Assembly: GCF_032854445.1 (NCBI RefSeq)
Contig: NC_088297.1
Coordinates: 17,435,127 to 17,499,126 of the forward strand
From: Liolophura sinensis
Lineage: Eukaryota > Mollusca > Polyplacophora > Chitonida > Chitonidae
Direction: 5' to 3'
DNA length: 64,000 nt
Shown here: positions 63,801-64,000 of the stretch, one piece after another
How positions within the stretch are numbered: position 1 is the stretch's first letter
How the letters are laid out: the number at the start of each line of letters is the position of its first letter
Notes under the pieces: generated by a model
The model's database searches: none
What the model was told of the DNA's origin: nothing
The model's input: only the letters and a program-made list of their open reading frames with translations
Program-made: the position numbers and the translations under genes

Positions 63801-63932
63801 ATGATATACTGTTAATTTCAGGCTCGCACCCCGCGTATGGAGGAGATCCAGGCGGGCCATCTGTACGCAGGTCGCCAGTGTGGCACCTGGTATAGGGTCA
63901 TTGTCAAGGACTTCTTACAGGACACAGACCTG
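10017..63932 (+). CDS. TDRD7: TDRD7-like Tudor/LOTUS protein, 25 exons, 3' incomplete
   Basis: Exons: 10017-10119, 12851-12956, 18702-18816, 19200-19385, 21275-21478, 23307-23418, 30895-31041, 31905-31979, 32928-33013, 40995-41128, 42911-42991, 43256-43367, 47951-48070, 49678-49812, 50690-50777, 52775-52993, 53818-53918, 54767-54919, 56856-56951, 57178-57296, 59020-59122, 59951-60106, 61414-62157, 62746-62823, 63822-63932. All join in frame to 1,228 codons. Domain order by residue: LOTUS 5-75; basic linker 76-275; dsRBD-like 276-349; LOTUS 368-440; Tudor 1 about 445-650; Tudor 2 about 675-865; Ser-rich linker 866-1150; Tudor 3 from about 1150, cut by the window edge. An in-frame TAG lies 12 nt before the ATG, which supports this start. 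In known animals TDRD7 is a germ-granule scaffold: Tudor domains bind methylated arginines and LOTUS domains bind Vasa-type helicases. Human TDRD7 is about 1,100 residues, so this protein is longer. TDRD5 is the main alternative, but three Tudors and two LOTUS domains fit TDRD7 better. Confidence 0.9.
10172..10381 (+). mobile_element. MITE-A copy 2
   Basis: Core TTTAATTTGATTTTGGAGAC and TTGGCCAGTTTCAGGGCTTC; right end AAAAAGTTTGAAGAATTACA. The left end is diverged. Confidence 0.75.
10383..10503 (+). mobile_element. tRNA-like SINE remnant (SINE-4), left half
   Basis: Contains box-B-like GGTTCAATCCCGG. A right half with CCAGTTTCCTTCACTCATGA lies at 12624-12795, after the hAT-like element. Related sequence (CCAGTTTCCTTCACCCACAA) occurs at 60736-60917. 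Confidence 0.4.
10504..12623. mobile_element. Old hAT-like element with ~85-bp imperfect TIRs
   Basis: The left end CAGGCCTTGAAATA and right end (reverse complement) CAGGCCTCGAAATA match at 13 of 14 positions. Both arms carry GATCGCCTGAT-type words and finish with ATTTTTCGATCACC. No transposase could be recognised inside, and no clean 8-bp duplication remains. It contains a 3 x 129-bp tandem array. It sits in TDRD7 intron 1 and appears to split a tRNA-like SINE remnant. Confidence 0.6.
11805..12185. repeat. Tandem repeat, 3 copies of 129 bp
   Basis: Units start at 11805, 11934 and 12063 (GCATACATTAATACCAGG) and are nearly identical. Each holds two small hairpins: CAACAT-gatttag-ATGTTG and TAATCTT-tgat-AAGATTA. 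Confidence 0.92.
12624..12795 (+). mobile_element. tRNA-like SINE remnant (SINE-4), right half
   Basis: CTGGTTTTCCCCTGGAACTC and CCAGTTTCCTTCACTCATGA resemble the 60.8-kb copy. It supports the right boundary of the element inserted in between. Confidence 0.35.
13441..13534 (+). mobile_element. SINE-1, 5' fragment left of the hAT insertion
   Basis: Matches the SINE-1 head including the box-B-like GTGAGTTCAAGTTCAGCTCA. It continues on the other side of the hAT element. Confidence 0.85.
14016..17378 (+). CDS. hAT transposase, five exons, 757 residues, intact
   Basis: Exons 14016-14428, 14814-15897, 16222-16476, 16657-16954 and 17155-17378 join in frame to 758 codons including the stop. An in-frame TAA at 13974 precedes the ATG. 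The N-terminus has KITDFF, resembling a PCNA-interacting peptide, then a Ser-rich region and a BED/TTF-type zinc finger (CKDC at the end of exon 1, H..H in HVASDAHK of exon 2). The RNase H-like core shows GIDESTD, GADGASVMSG and the CVCHRLNLA motif. The last exon is the hAT dimerisation region (NAEAERVFSAQNRIK). No stop or frameshift was seen. The sequence resembles vertebrate ZNF862-type hAT-derived proteins, so domestication is conceivable, but the TIRs and TSD argue for a recent element. Confidence 0.92.
17379..18465 (+). repeat. hAT 3' region with degenerate subterminal repeats
   Basis: Noncoding. Several diverged ~130-bp units share the words CTGTGCCAAATTGCC, TGTATTTTACA and TTTCTACCTCCTG. 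AATAAA at 18184-18189 is a plausible polyadenylation signal for the transposase transcript. Confidence 0.5.
18481..18620 (+). mobile_element. SINE-1, 3' fragment right of the hAT insertion
   Basis: Resumes at GTAGGAAGGTCTGCC (from 18489) exactly where the left part stops, through TTCTTGAGAGCTGTGTAAAA. Removing the hAT and one TSD copy restores a continuous SINE. Confidence 0.85.
19200..23418 (+). CDS. TDRD7: TDRD7-like exons 4-6: basic Pro/Arg/Gly linker
   Basis: Exon 4 (19200-19385, 62 codons) is rich in Pro, Arg and Tyr (TPVRRPYNQKPGPPPRPYQS). Exon 5 (21275-21478, 68 codons) contains an acidic patch SDDSENETG. Exon 6 (23307-23418) ends with SRGGRGEKD, an RG-type motif of the sort arginine methyltransferases modify. 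The stretch is low-complexity and probably disordered. The frame requires exon 5 to end at CTG followed by GCAAGT, a GC donor; using the nearby GT at 21483 would put a stop into exon 6. Confidence 0.82.
21664..21804 (-). mobile_element. SINE-2, 3' fragment
   Basis: AGAAGGAATCCTTAGAGTGC and TAGTGCTGCTTCACTGAAAT, the reversed body of SINE-2. Confidence 0.8.
22111..22471 (+). mobile_element. SINE-2, full length
   Basis: Head GCACAGTTGGTAGAGTGTCC, box B GGGTCAATACTGG, body, then GTACGACATTAATCCCCATG and an ACTC microsatellite tail (22443-22471). Confidence 0.9.
22733..23001 (+). mobile_element. SINE-1, near full length, diverged head
   Basis: Head GGGGCCTCTGTGGCTGG interrupted by a G-rich insertion, then a normal body and a (AAAT)n tail. 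It is followed by the segment duplicated at 43.7 kb. Confidence 0.85.
23002..23226 (+). repeat. Segment duplicated at 43.7 kb, uninterrupted copy
   Basis: Shares GAACAATATCACAATCATTG through TGGCACCCTGTTACGCCACA with 43675-44160. Both copies follow a SINE-1 3' end, so the repeated unit includes that junction. Confidence 0.88.
25405..26375. mobile_element. Fold-back element, ~970 bp
   Basis: Outer arms: ATCCAGGAAAATAGTCAGAT-type sequence at about 25440-25477 and inverted at about 26303-26330. Inner arms (50 bp each): GGTGGGCTTTATGAGCC...TGACGTCACA at 25668-25717 and its inverse at 25846-25895. Together they make a nested palindrome in intron 6. No coding sequence. Confidence 0.6.
26618..26806 (+). 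mobile_element. MITE-A copy 3
   Basis: Left end CCTCAACCTTTTAGCATATG; right end GATGCGAAAAGGTTGAAGAA. Both inverted ends are clear. Confidence 0.8.
27093..27347 (+). mobile_element. SINE-1, full length
   Basis: Box A GTGGCTCAGTAAGTTAACGC, box B GAGTTCAAGTCC, body, and AAATAAATAAATAAAT tail. In TDRD7 intron 6. Confidence 0.92.
28017..28122 (-). mobile_element. SINE-1, 3' fragment
   Basis: TTTATTTATTTC tail, AAGAATATTTCACTTATG, then AACCCGGCAGAGC and CCACCATCCGCAGC. Confidence 0.75.
29059..29596. mobile_element. MITE-B, 538 bp with long TIRs (~130 bp)
   Basis: The left arm starts TTTAAAGGAGAAGAAAACAT and the right arm, reversed, CTTTAAATATGGAGAAAACA; both go on through AAAATG, GAAAGAG, a TTCAATATTTTTT-like word and TTTTTGTATT. 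Both ends lie at TTTAAA, which may hide a TTAA target site. Confidence 0.7.
29811..30088 (+). repeat. ~280-bp repeat, direct copy of an inverted pair
   Basis: Over 90% identical by eye to the reverse complement of 37250-37533 (for example AACACATCAAAACTTAAGGC, TTCACAAGTGTGAGGGATTT). A diverged fragment (GATTAATTTCTTATCAGAA) is also at about 33506. Confidence 0.85.
30484..30785 (-). pseudogene. Fragment of a RecQ-like helicase N-terminus
   Basis: Minus-strand reading ends LLQFQTENLEKKHEEILGCL, then NKNCIAVLPTG and a stop. IAVLPTG is the start of helicase motif I (Walker A) as in RecQ-type helicases, but the ORF breaks right after PTG, before the lysine. Upstream there is a short tandem repeat (GGTTTTGTCGCCATGCTGTT, about 3 copies at 30645-30705). 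It is probably a remnant of a transposon-associated or retroposed helicase, or an exon ending there; no partner exon was recognised. Confidence 0.4.
30895..31979 (+). CDS. TDRD7: TDRD7-like exons 7-8: dsRNA-binding-domain-like module
   Basis: Exon 7 (30895-31041) reads from QLYKKLVIDYCNQKNLQFPD through GYVSSIILEGRSYGS. Exon 8 (31905-31979) continues with PYQTPESAEEATALNACKSL. The pattern (helix with YC.Q, a P-x-Y turn, beta strands around EGRSYGS, then a C-terminal AEEATALNACKSL helix) resembles the alpha-beta-beta-beta-alpha dsRBD. The usual KK of the second helix is replaced by PESAEE, so RNA binding may be weakened or lost. The domain assignment is my inference from sequence pattern; the exons themselves are clear from frame and splice sites. 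Confidence 0.75.
31098..31172 (-). mobile_element. SINE-1, 5' head fragment
   Basis: Reverse complement of the tRNA-like head only (CCGCATTGGTGGGAGGCTCC, GGTCATTGCG). Confidence 0.65.
31594..31802 (+). mobile_element. MITE-A copy 4
   Basis: Left end CCTCAACCTTTTTGCATTTG; right end GTGCAAAAAGGTTGAAGAAT. In intron 7, just before exon 8. Confidence 0.8.
32928..42991 (+). CDS. TDRD7: TDRD7-like exons 9-11: second LOTUS domain
   Basis: Exon 9 (32928-33013) ends VKDRIVQ. Exon 10 (40995-41128) gives IVRRRQAGTWLKRVPVEYKE, then LLRLLQSWPDLVRAE. Exon 11 (42911-42991) gives TYIVYPAAPK. The G-x-W-L-x-x-V-P...Y..KY series followed by a short hydrophobic helix is the LOTUS pattern of TDRD7 repeats. Intron 9, between exons 9 and 10, is 8 kb long and houses an antisense BTB-domain gene. 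I saw no third LOTUS domain, although vertebrate TDRD7 has three. Confidence 0.85.
33122..33396 (+). mobile_element. SINE-1, full length
   Basis: Complete from GGGGGCCTTCGTGGTTCAG to a (AAAT)n tail, in intron 9 just after exon 9. Confidence 0.93.
33400..33600. other. Intron 9 stretch with possible mariner-like end
   Basis: ACGAGGGGAGACTGAAAAGT at 33407-33426 resembles mariner-type terminal sequence, but I found no matching inverted end. The following bases share a short block with 29.74 kb. Confidence 0.2.
33891..36759 (-). CDS. BTB-domain protein, two exons, nested antisense in TDRD7 intron 9
   Basis: Exon A is 36759-34908 (donor GTGAGT), exon B is 34465-33891 (acceptor TTTCAG). Phase 1 joins exactly to give 808 residues and a stop. 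Residues 1-550 are low-complexity (Ser, Asn, His, Gln), with two 28-residue repeats (281-308 and 309-336, YFHNPGSIP...GYLQN) and a short polyQ near 520. Residues 553-660 form a BTB/POZ fold (NLTLLVDATRLYIHKEVMSA, LLQFVYGIHKVV, LLELGDKFEMPKIKSECEVF), followed by a BACK-like helical part, a basic coiled coil (MKTQMQARKLRNKKEKVSRQ) and a CPEC...C cluster. BTB domains mediate dimerisation and often Cullin-3 recruitment; the substrate role is unknown here. An acceptor-like CAACAG just before the ATG suggests an upstream untranslated exon. Confidence 0.88.
34559..34806 (-). mobile_element. SINE-1 in BTB gene intron, with internal duplication
   Basis: Reverse SINE-1 whose ACACCATTCTC...TATGATGGC segment is present twice (34602-34647 and 34648-34690). 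It occupies most of the BTB gene intron (34466-34907) and is therefore in the sense direction of that gene. Confidence 0.85.
37111..37188. repeat. Tandem repeat, 4 copies of 20 bp
   Basis: Unit AGGCTAATGGTCTTGGCATA; the last copy is diverged. Confidence 0.92.
37250..37533 (-). repeat. ~280-bp repeat, inverted copy
   Basis: Reverse complement of 29811-30088. The pair encloses intron 6-9 sequence with exons 7-9 and the antisense BTB gene. Confidence 0.85.
39089..39257 (+). mobile_element. SINE-1, 3' part
   Basis: From GGAAGGTTTGCCAGCAACCTG through a C-rich variant body to TCAAATGAATAAATGAATG. Confidence 0.8.
40733..40838 (+). mobile_element. SINE-1, middle fragment
   Basis: GCAACGTGCGGATGGTTGTA through CCACCCACCATAATGCTGGC; both ends lost. 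Confidence 0.7.
41155..41510 (+). mobile_element. MITE-B, truncated copy interrupted by MITE-A
   Basis: Shares CTGAATTATGATAATATTTA with 29.3 kb on the left. After the MITE-A piece it resumes with TTATTTTCAAATGTCTTTTG and GAAGACCACATTTAC, as at 29.47-29.54 kb. Confidence 0.6.
41327..41448 (-). mobile_element. MITE-A copy 5, partial, reversed
   Basis: GAAGCCCTGAAAAAGGCCAA and TTTTGTCTCCAAAATCAAAT are the reversed core. It lies inside a truncated copy of the 29-kb MITE. Confidence 0.75.
41811..42080 (+). mobile_element. SINE-1, full length
   Basis: AGGCCTCCATGGCTCAGTTG to AATCAAATAAATAACTAAAA; in intron 10. Confidence 0.9.
42163..42338 (+). mobile_element. SINE-1, lacking the tRNA-like head
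   Basis: Starts at CCAGCTCATGCTGGCTTCC and ends at AACACCAATCAGATTTAATA. Confidence 0.85.
43063..43108. repeat. (TCCG)n microsatellite
   Basis: TCCG repeated, degrading to TCCA, between exons 11 and 12. Confidence 0.95.
43256..50777 (+). CDS. TDRD7: TDRD7-like exons 12-15: extended Tudor domain 1
   Basis: Exon 12 (43256-43367) is the N-terminal SN-like half (VAVYMSYLSGDGHFYLHRAD). Exon 13 (47951-48070) starts the Tudor barrel (PGDYCVAKYTADNTWCRARI). Exon 14 (49678-49812) carries the signature VDVLFVDYGNEEQI. Exon 15 (50690-50777) returns to the SN-like half (FADVCGNVELVALTISHS). The aromatic residues expected in a methylarginine cage (Y/W/F/Y) are present. Exons 13 and 14 are both phase 0 and divisible by three (120 and 135 nt), so either could be skipped without a frame change. 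Confidence 0.9.
43550..43674 (+). mobile_element. SINE-1, 3' part
   Basis: ATGTGGGAAGGTCTGTCAGC to CGAATCAAATACATAAAAAC. The SINE plus its 3' flank form one of two related segments (see 22733-23226). Confidence 0.82.
43675..44180 (+). repeat. Segment duplicated from 23.0 kb, carrying an extra SINE
   Basis: Same sequence as 23002-23226 with a full SINE-1 (43853-44127) inserted at TTTTGTATCCAA. Confidence 0.88.
43853..44127 (+). mobile_element. SINE-1, full length, with 12-bp target duplication
   Basis: Flanked by TTTTGTATCCAA at 43841-43852 and 44128-44139. The paralogous segment at 23.17 kb has TTTGTATCCAAATGG without the insertion, so the pre-insertion state is visible. Confidence 0.96.
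44181..47366 (+). other. TDRD7 intron 12, middle part
   Basis: No gene recognised. A reversed ORF at 44664-44987 and a forward one at 46510-46755 have no recognisable domain. One SINE-2 lies at 45.97 kb. Confidence 0.6.
45968..46229 (+). mobile_element. SINE-2, lacking the head
   Basis: GAAGGGGATAGTTCAACAAC through GCGTCTCAGTGAAACAGCAC to an ACTC microsatellite tail (46195-46229). Confidence 0.85.
47367..47949. repeat. Minisatellite of ~21-bp units abutting exon 13
   Basis: About 27 units of TTATTGTGAATGTTGCCCATG and variants; toward the right the unit becomes GTTGCCAGTG, and the last one ends GTTGCAG, which is the exon 13 acceptor. It is open in several frames on both strands because 21 is a multiple of three. 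Confidence 0.95.
48136..48960. repeat. Tandem array with trimeric higher-order repeat (350 bp)
   Basis: Units (CATTCTTGGATGACAGATTA...) start near 48136, 48251, 48366, 48486, 48601, 48716 and 48836, with lengths 115, 115, 120, 115, 115 and 120. Units 1-3 are practically identical to units 4-6, so a 350-bp trimer was duplicated. In intron 13. Confidence 0.93.
48961..49677 (+). other. Intron 13 right part with an orphan ORF (49197-49535)
   Basis: A 112-codon ATG ORF starts MGKRRKRTGYSKLCQFELSP and contains FCPTCNSL. No family recognised, no neighbouring exon phase requires it, and composition is less AT-rich than the flanks. It may be an old repeat or an unannotated exon. Confidence 0.25.
49813..52774 (+). 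other. TDRD7 introns 14 and 15
   Basis: Intron 14 (49813-50689) has a diverged ~115-bp duplication (GGGAGGTAGTTCC / GGGAGCTAGTCCC). Intron 15 (50778-52774) holds one SINE-1 piece and a 112-codon ORF at 52440-52778 that overlaps exon 16 in another frame and has no recognised domain. Confidence 0.55.
51866..51960 (-). mobile_element. SINE-1, 3' fragment
   Basis: GATTGGTGTTTTACGCCATA, AAGAATATTTCACTTATTCG, GGTGGGAGGAAACCTGGCAA. It is joined to AAAGGAGAAGAAAA, which resembles the end of the MITE at 29059. Confidence 0.8.
52775..52993 (+). CDS. TDRD7: TDRD7-like exon 16: end of Tudor 1 and acidic linker
   Basis: It begins DNMCVVELYNSGGDGQSINE, the closing SN-like strand and helix of extended Tudor 1, and runs into a charged linker with EMTETEEHQDRE. 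Acceptor at 52774 and donor GTAAGC at 52994. A second possible donor, TCG-GTAAAC, lies ten bases earlier at 52984. Confidence 0.82.
53190..53632. repeat. Minisatellite of ~22-bp units, intron 16
   Basis: About 20 units of CTCCTCCACCCATACAAGTG with GT ends and variants. ORFs seen here on both strands are products of the repeat. Confidence 0.93.
53818..59122 (+). CDS. TDRD7: TDRD7-like exons 17-21: extended Tudor domain 2
   Basis: Exon 17 (53818-53918; ERYWDVYVSFLTSIKDITFR) is the SN-like entry. Exon 18 (54767-54919) begins the Tudor barrel (VCVASVDGLYHRVRVLNREG). Exon 19 (56856-56951) carries AKCFFLDHGDTDEMDIQNLR. Exon 20 (57178-57296; ACHCELHGLELTSEALTALA) and exon 21 (59020-59122; HHSVVLFDTSGEEDVNINDA) complete the fold. 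The cage motif is LDHGD, not VDYGN, so one aromatic residue is a histidine and ligand binding may differ. The last ~90 bases of exon 18 plus its donor are tandemly amplified just downstream. Confidence 0.88.
54222..54312 (+). mobile_element. SINE-1, strongly degenerate
   Basis: TGGTCTGGTTTCCTCCAGCC and a later AAGAATATAAAACATAAGG only loosely recall the SINE-1 body. Confidence 0.3.
54358..54595 (-). mobile_element. SINE-1, full length, with 13-bp target duplication
   Basis: Flanked by CACTGGAATAAAT at 54345-54357 and 54596-54608. In intron 17, antisense to TDRD7. Confidence 0.93.
54830..55693 (+). repeat. Exon-18-derived minisatellite, 10 copies of ~75-92 bp
   Basis: The first unit is the coding end of exon 18 plus its donor (GAGATTGTCGAAGGCTCTGT ... 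GAAGGGAACAAG-GTGAGG). Nine diverged copies follow directly in intron 18; at least five keep an ACAAG-GTGAG/GTGAA donor-like site. Reading past the true donor meets TGA within six codons. Confidence 0.95.
55711..56011 (+). mobile_element. SINE-3, tRNA-derived, with (TTA)n tail
   Basis: Box A GTGGCCTAGTGGTTAGAGTG, box B GGGGTCAAACCTGG, a body related to SINE-2 only near the end (CATCGTCATATTCAAAAAAT), and a TTATTA/AATT tail from 55958. It directly follows the exon-18-derived array. Confidence 0.8.
56139..56247. repeat. Tandem repeat, 4 copies of 27 bp
   Basis: Unit GGCACACTAGAGAAGAGATA plus ATGTAAC. Confidence 0.93.
56248..56855 (+). other. End of intron 18
   Basis: Unassigned sequence between the 27-bp array and the exon 19 acceptor; no repeat or gene recognised. 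Confidence 0.6.
57018..57165 (+). mobile_element. SINE-1, 3' part, filling intron 19
   Basis: CTACCAGCAAACTGCAGTAG to CCAATCAGATAAGGAAATAA. It occupies most of the 226-bp intron between exons 19 and 20 and ends 12 nt before the exon 20 acceptor. Confidence 0.85.
58089..58195. repeat. Long hairpin: 46-bp stem, 15-base loop
   Basis: Arms 58089-58134 and 58150-58195 pair at 41 of 46 positions (GGTGTTTGTT ... TTGTTTCGTACCT against AGGTGCGAAACAA ... AACAAACACC). In intron 20. It could be a tiny MITE or a structured RNA; no target duplication recognised. Confidence 0.9.
58405..58768. repeat. Minisatellite of ~32-35-bp units, intron 20
   Basis: About 11 units of GTCTTGTTGCATGATAAGTC followed by TTGTATCACGTCAC and variants. 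Confidence 0.93.
59123..59950 (+). other. TDRD7 intron 21
   Basis: Only a T-run (59259-59277) and unassigned AT-rich DNA. Confidence 0.65.
59951..62157 (+). CDS. TDRD7: TDRD7-like exons 22-23: long Ser-rich linker
   Basis: Exon 22 (59951-60106) reads CVQFVKSGGYLLMGPYDIPT, then Ser-rich sequence to KPKFLK. Its donor (GTATCA at 60107) is weak, but phase 0 is required because exon 23 is open only from TAC at 61414. Exon 23 is by far the largest exon (744 nt, 248 codons). It is rich in Ser, Thr, Asp and Pro, looks disordered, and ends with DVRVRWASDPENFV, the entry to Tudor 3. Donor GTAAGT at 62158 is strong; an antisense SINE starts about 20 nt beyond it. Confidence 0.78.
60456..60723 (+). mobile_element. 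SINE-1, full length, with 12-bp target duplication
   Basis: Flanked by ACCTGGGAGAGG (60444-60455) and ACCTGGGAGTGG (60724-60735), 11 of 12 matching. The tail is A-rich (CAAAAAAAAACAAAAAAA) instead of AAAT repeats. Confidence 0.93.
60736..60917 (+). mobile_element. tRNA-like SINE-4 copy
   Basis: Box-B-like GTGTTCAAACCCAG, then ATTTATAGATTCCTCCCC and CCAGTTTCCTTCACCCACAA. Boundaries are uncertain. Confidence 0.4.
60918..61413 (+). other. End of intron 22
   Basis: No recognisable element; short ORFs on both strands at 60.83-61.14 kb lack any domain. Confidence 0.6.
62179..62390 (-). mobile_element. SINE-1, near full length, next to exon 23 donor
   Basis: TTTATTTGATTGGTGTTCAC to TTAACCACCAAGCCACC. 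It begins about 20 nt after the exon 23 splice donor. Confidence 0.85.
62746..63932 (+). CDS. TDRD7: TDRD7-like exons 24-25: Tudor domain 3, partial
   Basis: Exon 24 (62746-62823) gives CLPYNTLQQFTEFTESLQKY. Exon 25 (63822-63932) gives QAGHLYAGRQCGTWYRVIVK, the first strands of the third Tudor barrel, and ends at TDL before donor GTCAGC. Both exons are phase 0. The remaining strands, which should contain a VDYG-like motif, and the stop codon are beyond base 64000. Confidence 0.85.
62989..63230 (+). mobile_element. SINE-1, full length, with target duplication
   Basis: Flanked by CAAATTTGCAATTT (62974 on) and CAAATTTGCATTTTT (63231 on). In intron 24. Confidence 0.92.
63350..63640. repeat. Minisatellite of ~38-bp units, intron 24
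   Basis: About 7 units of GTAGACCTGAAAAGTCCTTG plus AATACCTGTTTGAGCTCT. Confidence 0.93.
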
Positions 63933-64000
63933 GTCAGCTATTCTTTGTTAAAATCTAGGCTAAAAATTTATTATTGTACTGTTTCAAATAATAAGTAATT

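Overview
The window reads as nuclear DNA of a marine lophotrochozoan invertebrate, most likely a mollusc. It is AT-rich and intron-dominated, with short coding exons bounded by GT-AG (and one GC-AG) splice sites. It is crowded with tRNA-derived SINEs, MITEs and minisatellites, and carries the AGGGGAGGTAA-type repeat motif that I associate with mollusc genomes. The species cannot be named from this sequence.

One host gene dominates. From an ATG at 10017 to beyond the right edge, the + strand carries at least 25 coding exons of a Tudor-domain protein that I recognise as TDRD7-like. The exons join in frame to 1,228 codons, with the C-terminal end outside the window. The order is LOTUS domain, R/P/G-rich linker, a dsRNA-binding-domain-like module, second LOTUS, extended Tudor 1, extended Tudor 2, a long Ser-rich linker and the beginning of Tudor 3. 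Such proteins act in germ granules and the piRNA/mRNA control machinery.

The introns hold most of the variety. Intron 2 contains a complete 4,946-bp hAT transposon (13535-18480) with terminal inverted repeats, a perfect 8-bp target duplication and an intact five-exon 757-residue transposase; it landed inside an older SINE and split it. Intron 1 contains an older 2.1-kb hAT-like element, also inside a SINE remnant. Intron 9 contains, on the opposite strand, a complete two-exon gene for an 808-residue BTB-domain protein (33891-36759). Introns 6, 7 and 10 carry MITEs and a roughly 1-kb fold-back. Introns 12, 13, 16, 18, 20 and 24 carry minisatellites. One of these supplies the splice acceptor of exon 13; another is an amplified copy of exon 18 together with its splice donor.

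Left of the TDRD7-like gene (1-9.0 kb) I see mostly repeats and unassigned DNA, a weak candidate first exon of a divergent minus-strand gene (8845-9072), and a TATA box at 9323 that could serve TDRD7. No true tRNA, rRNA, CRISPR or prokaryotic feature is present. All exon structures are predicted by eye from frame, splice sites and protein similarity; none was checked against transcripts.
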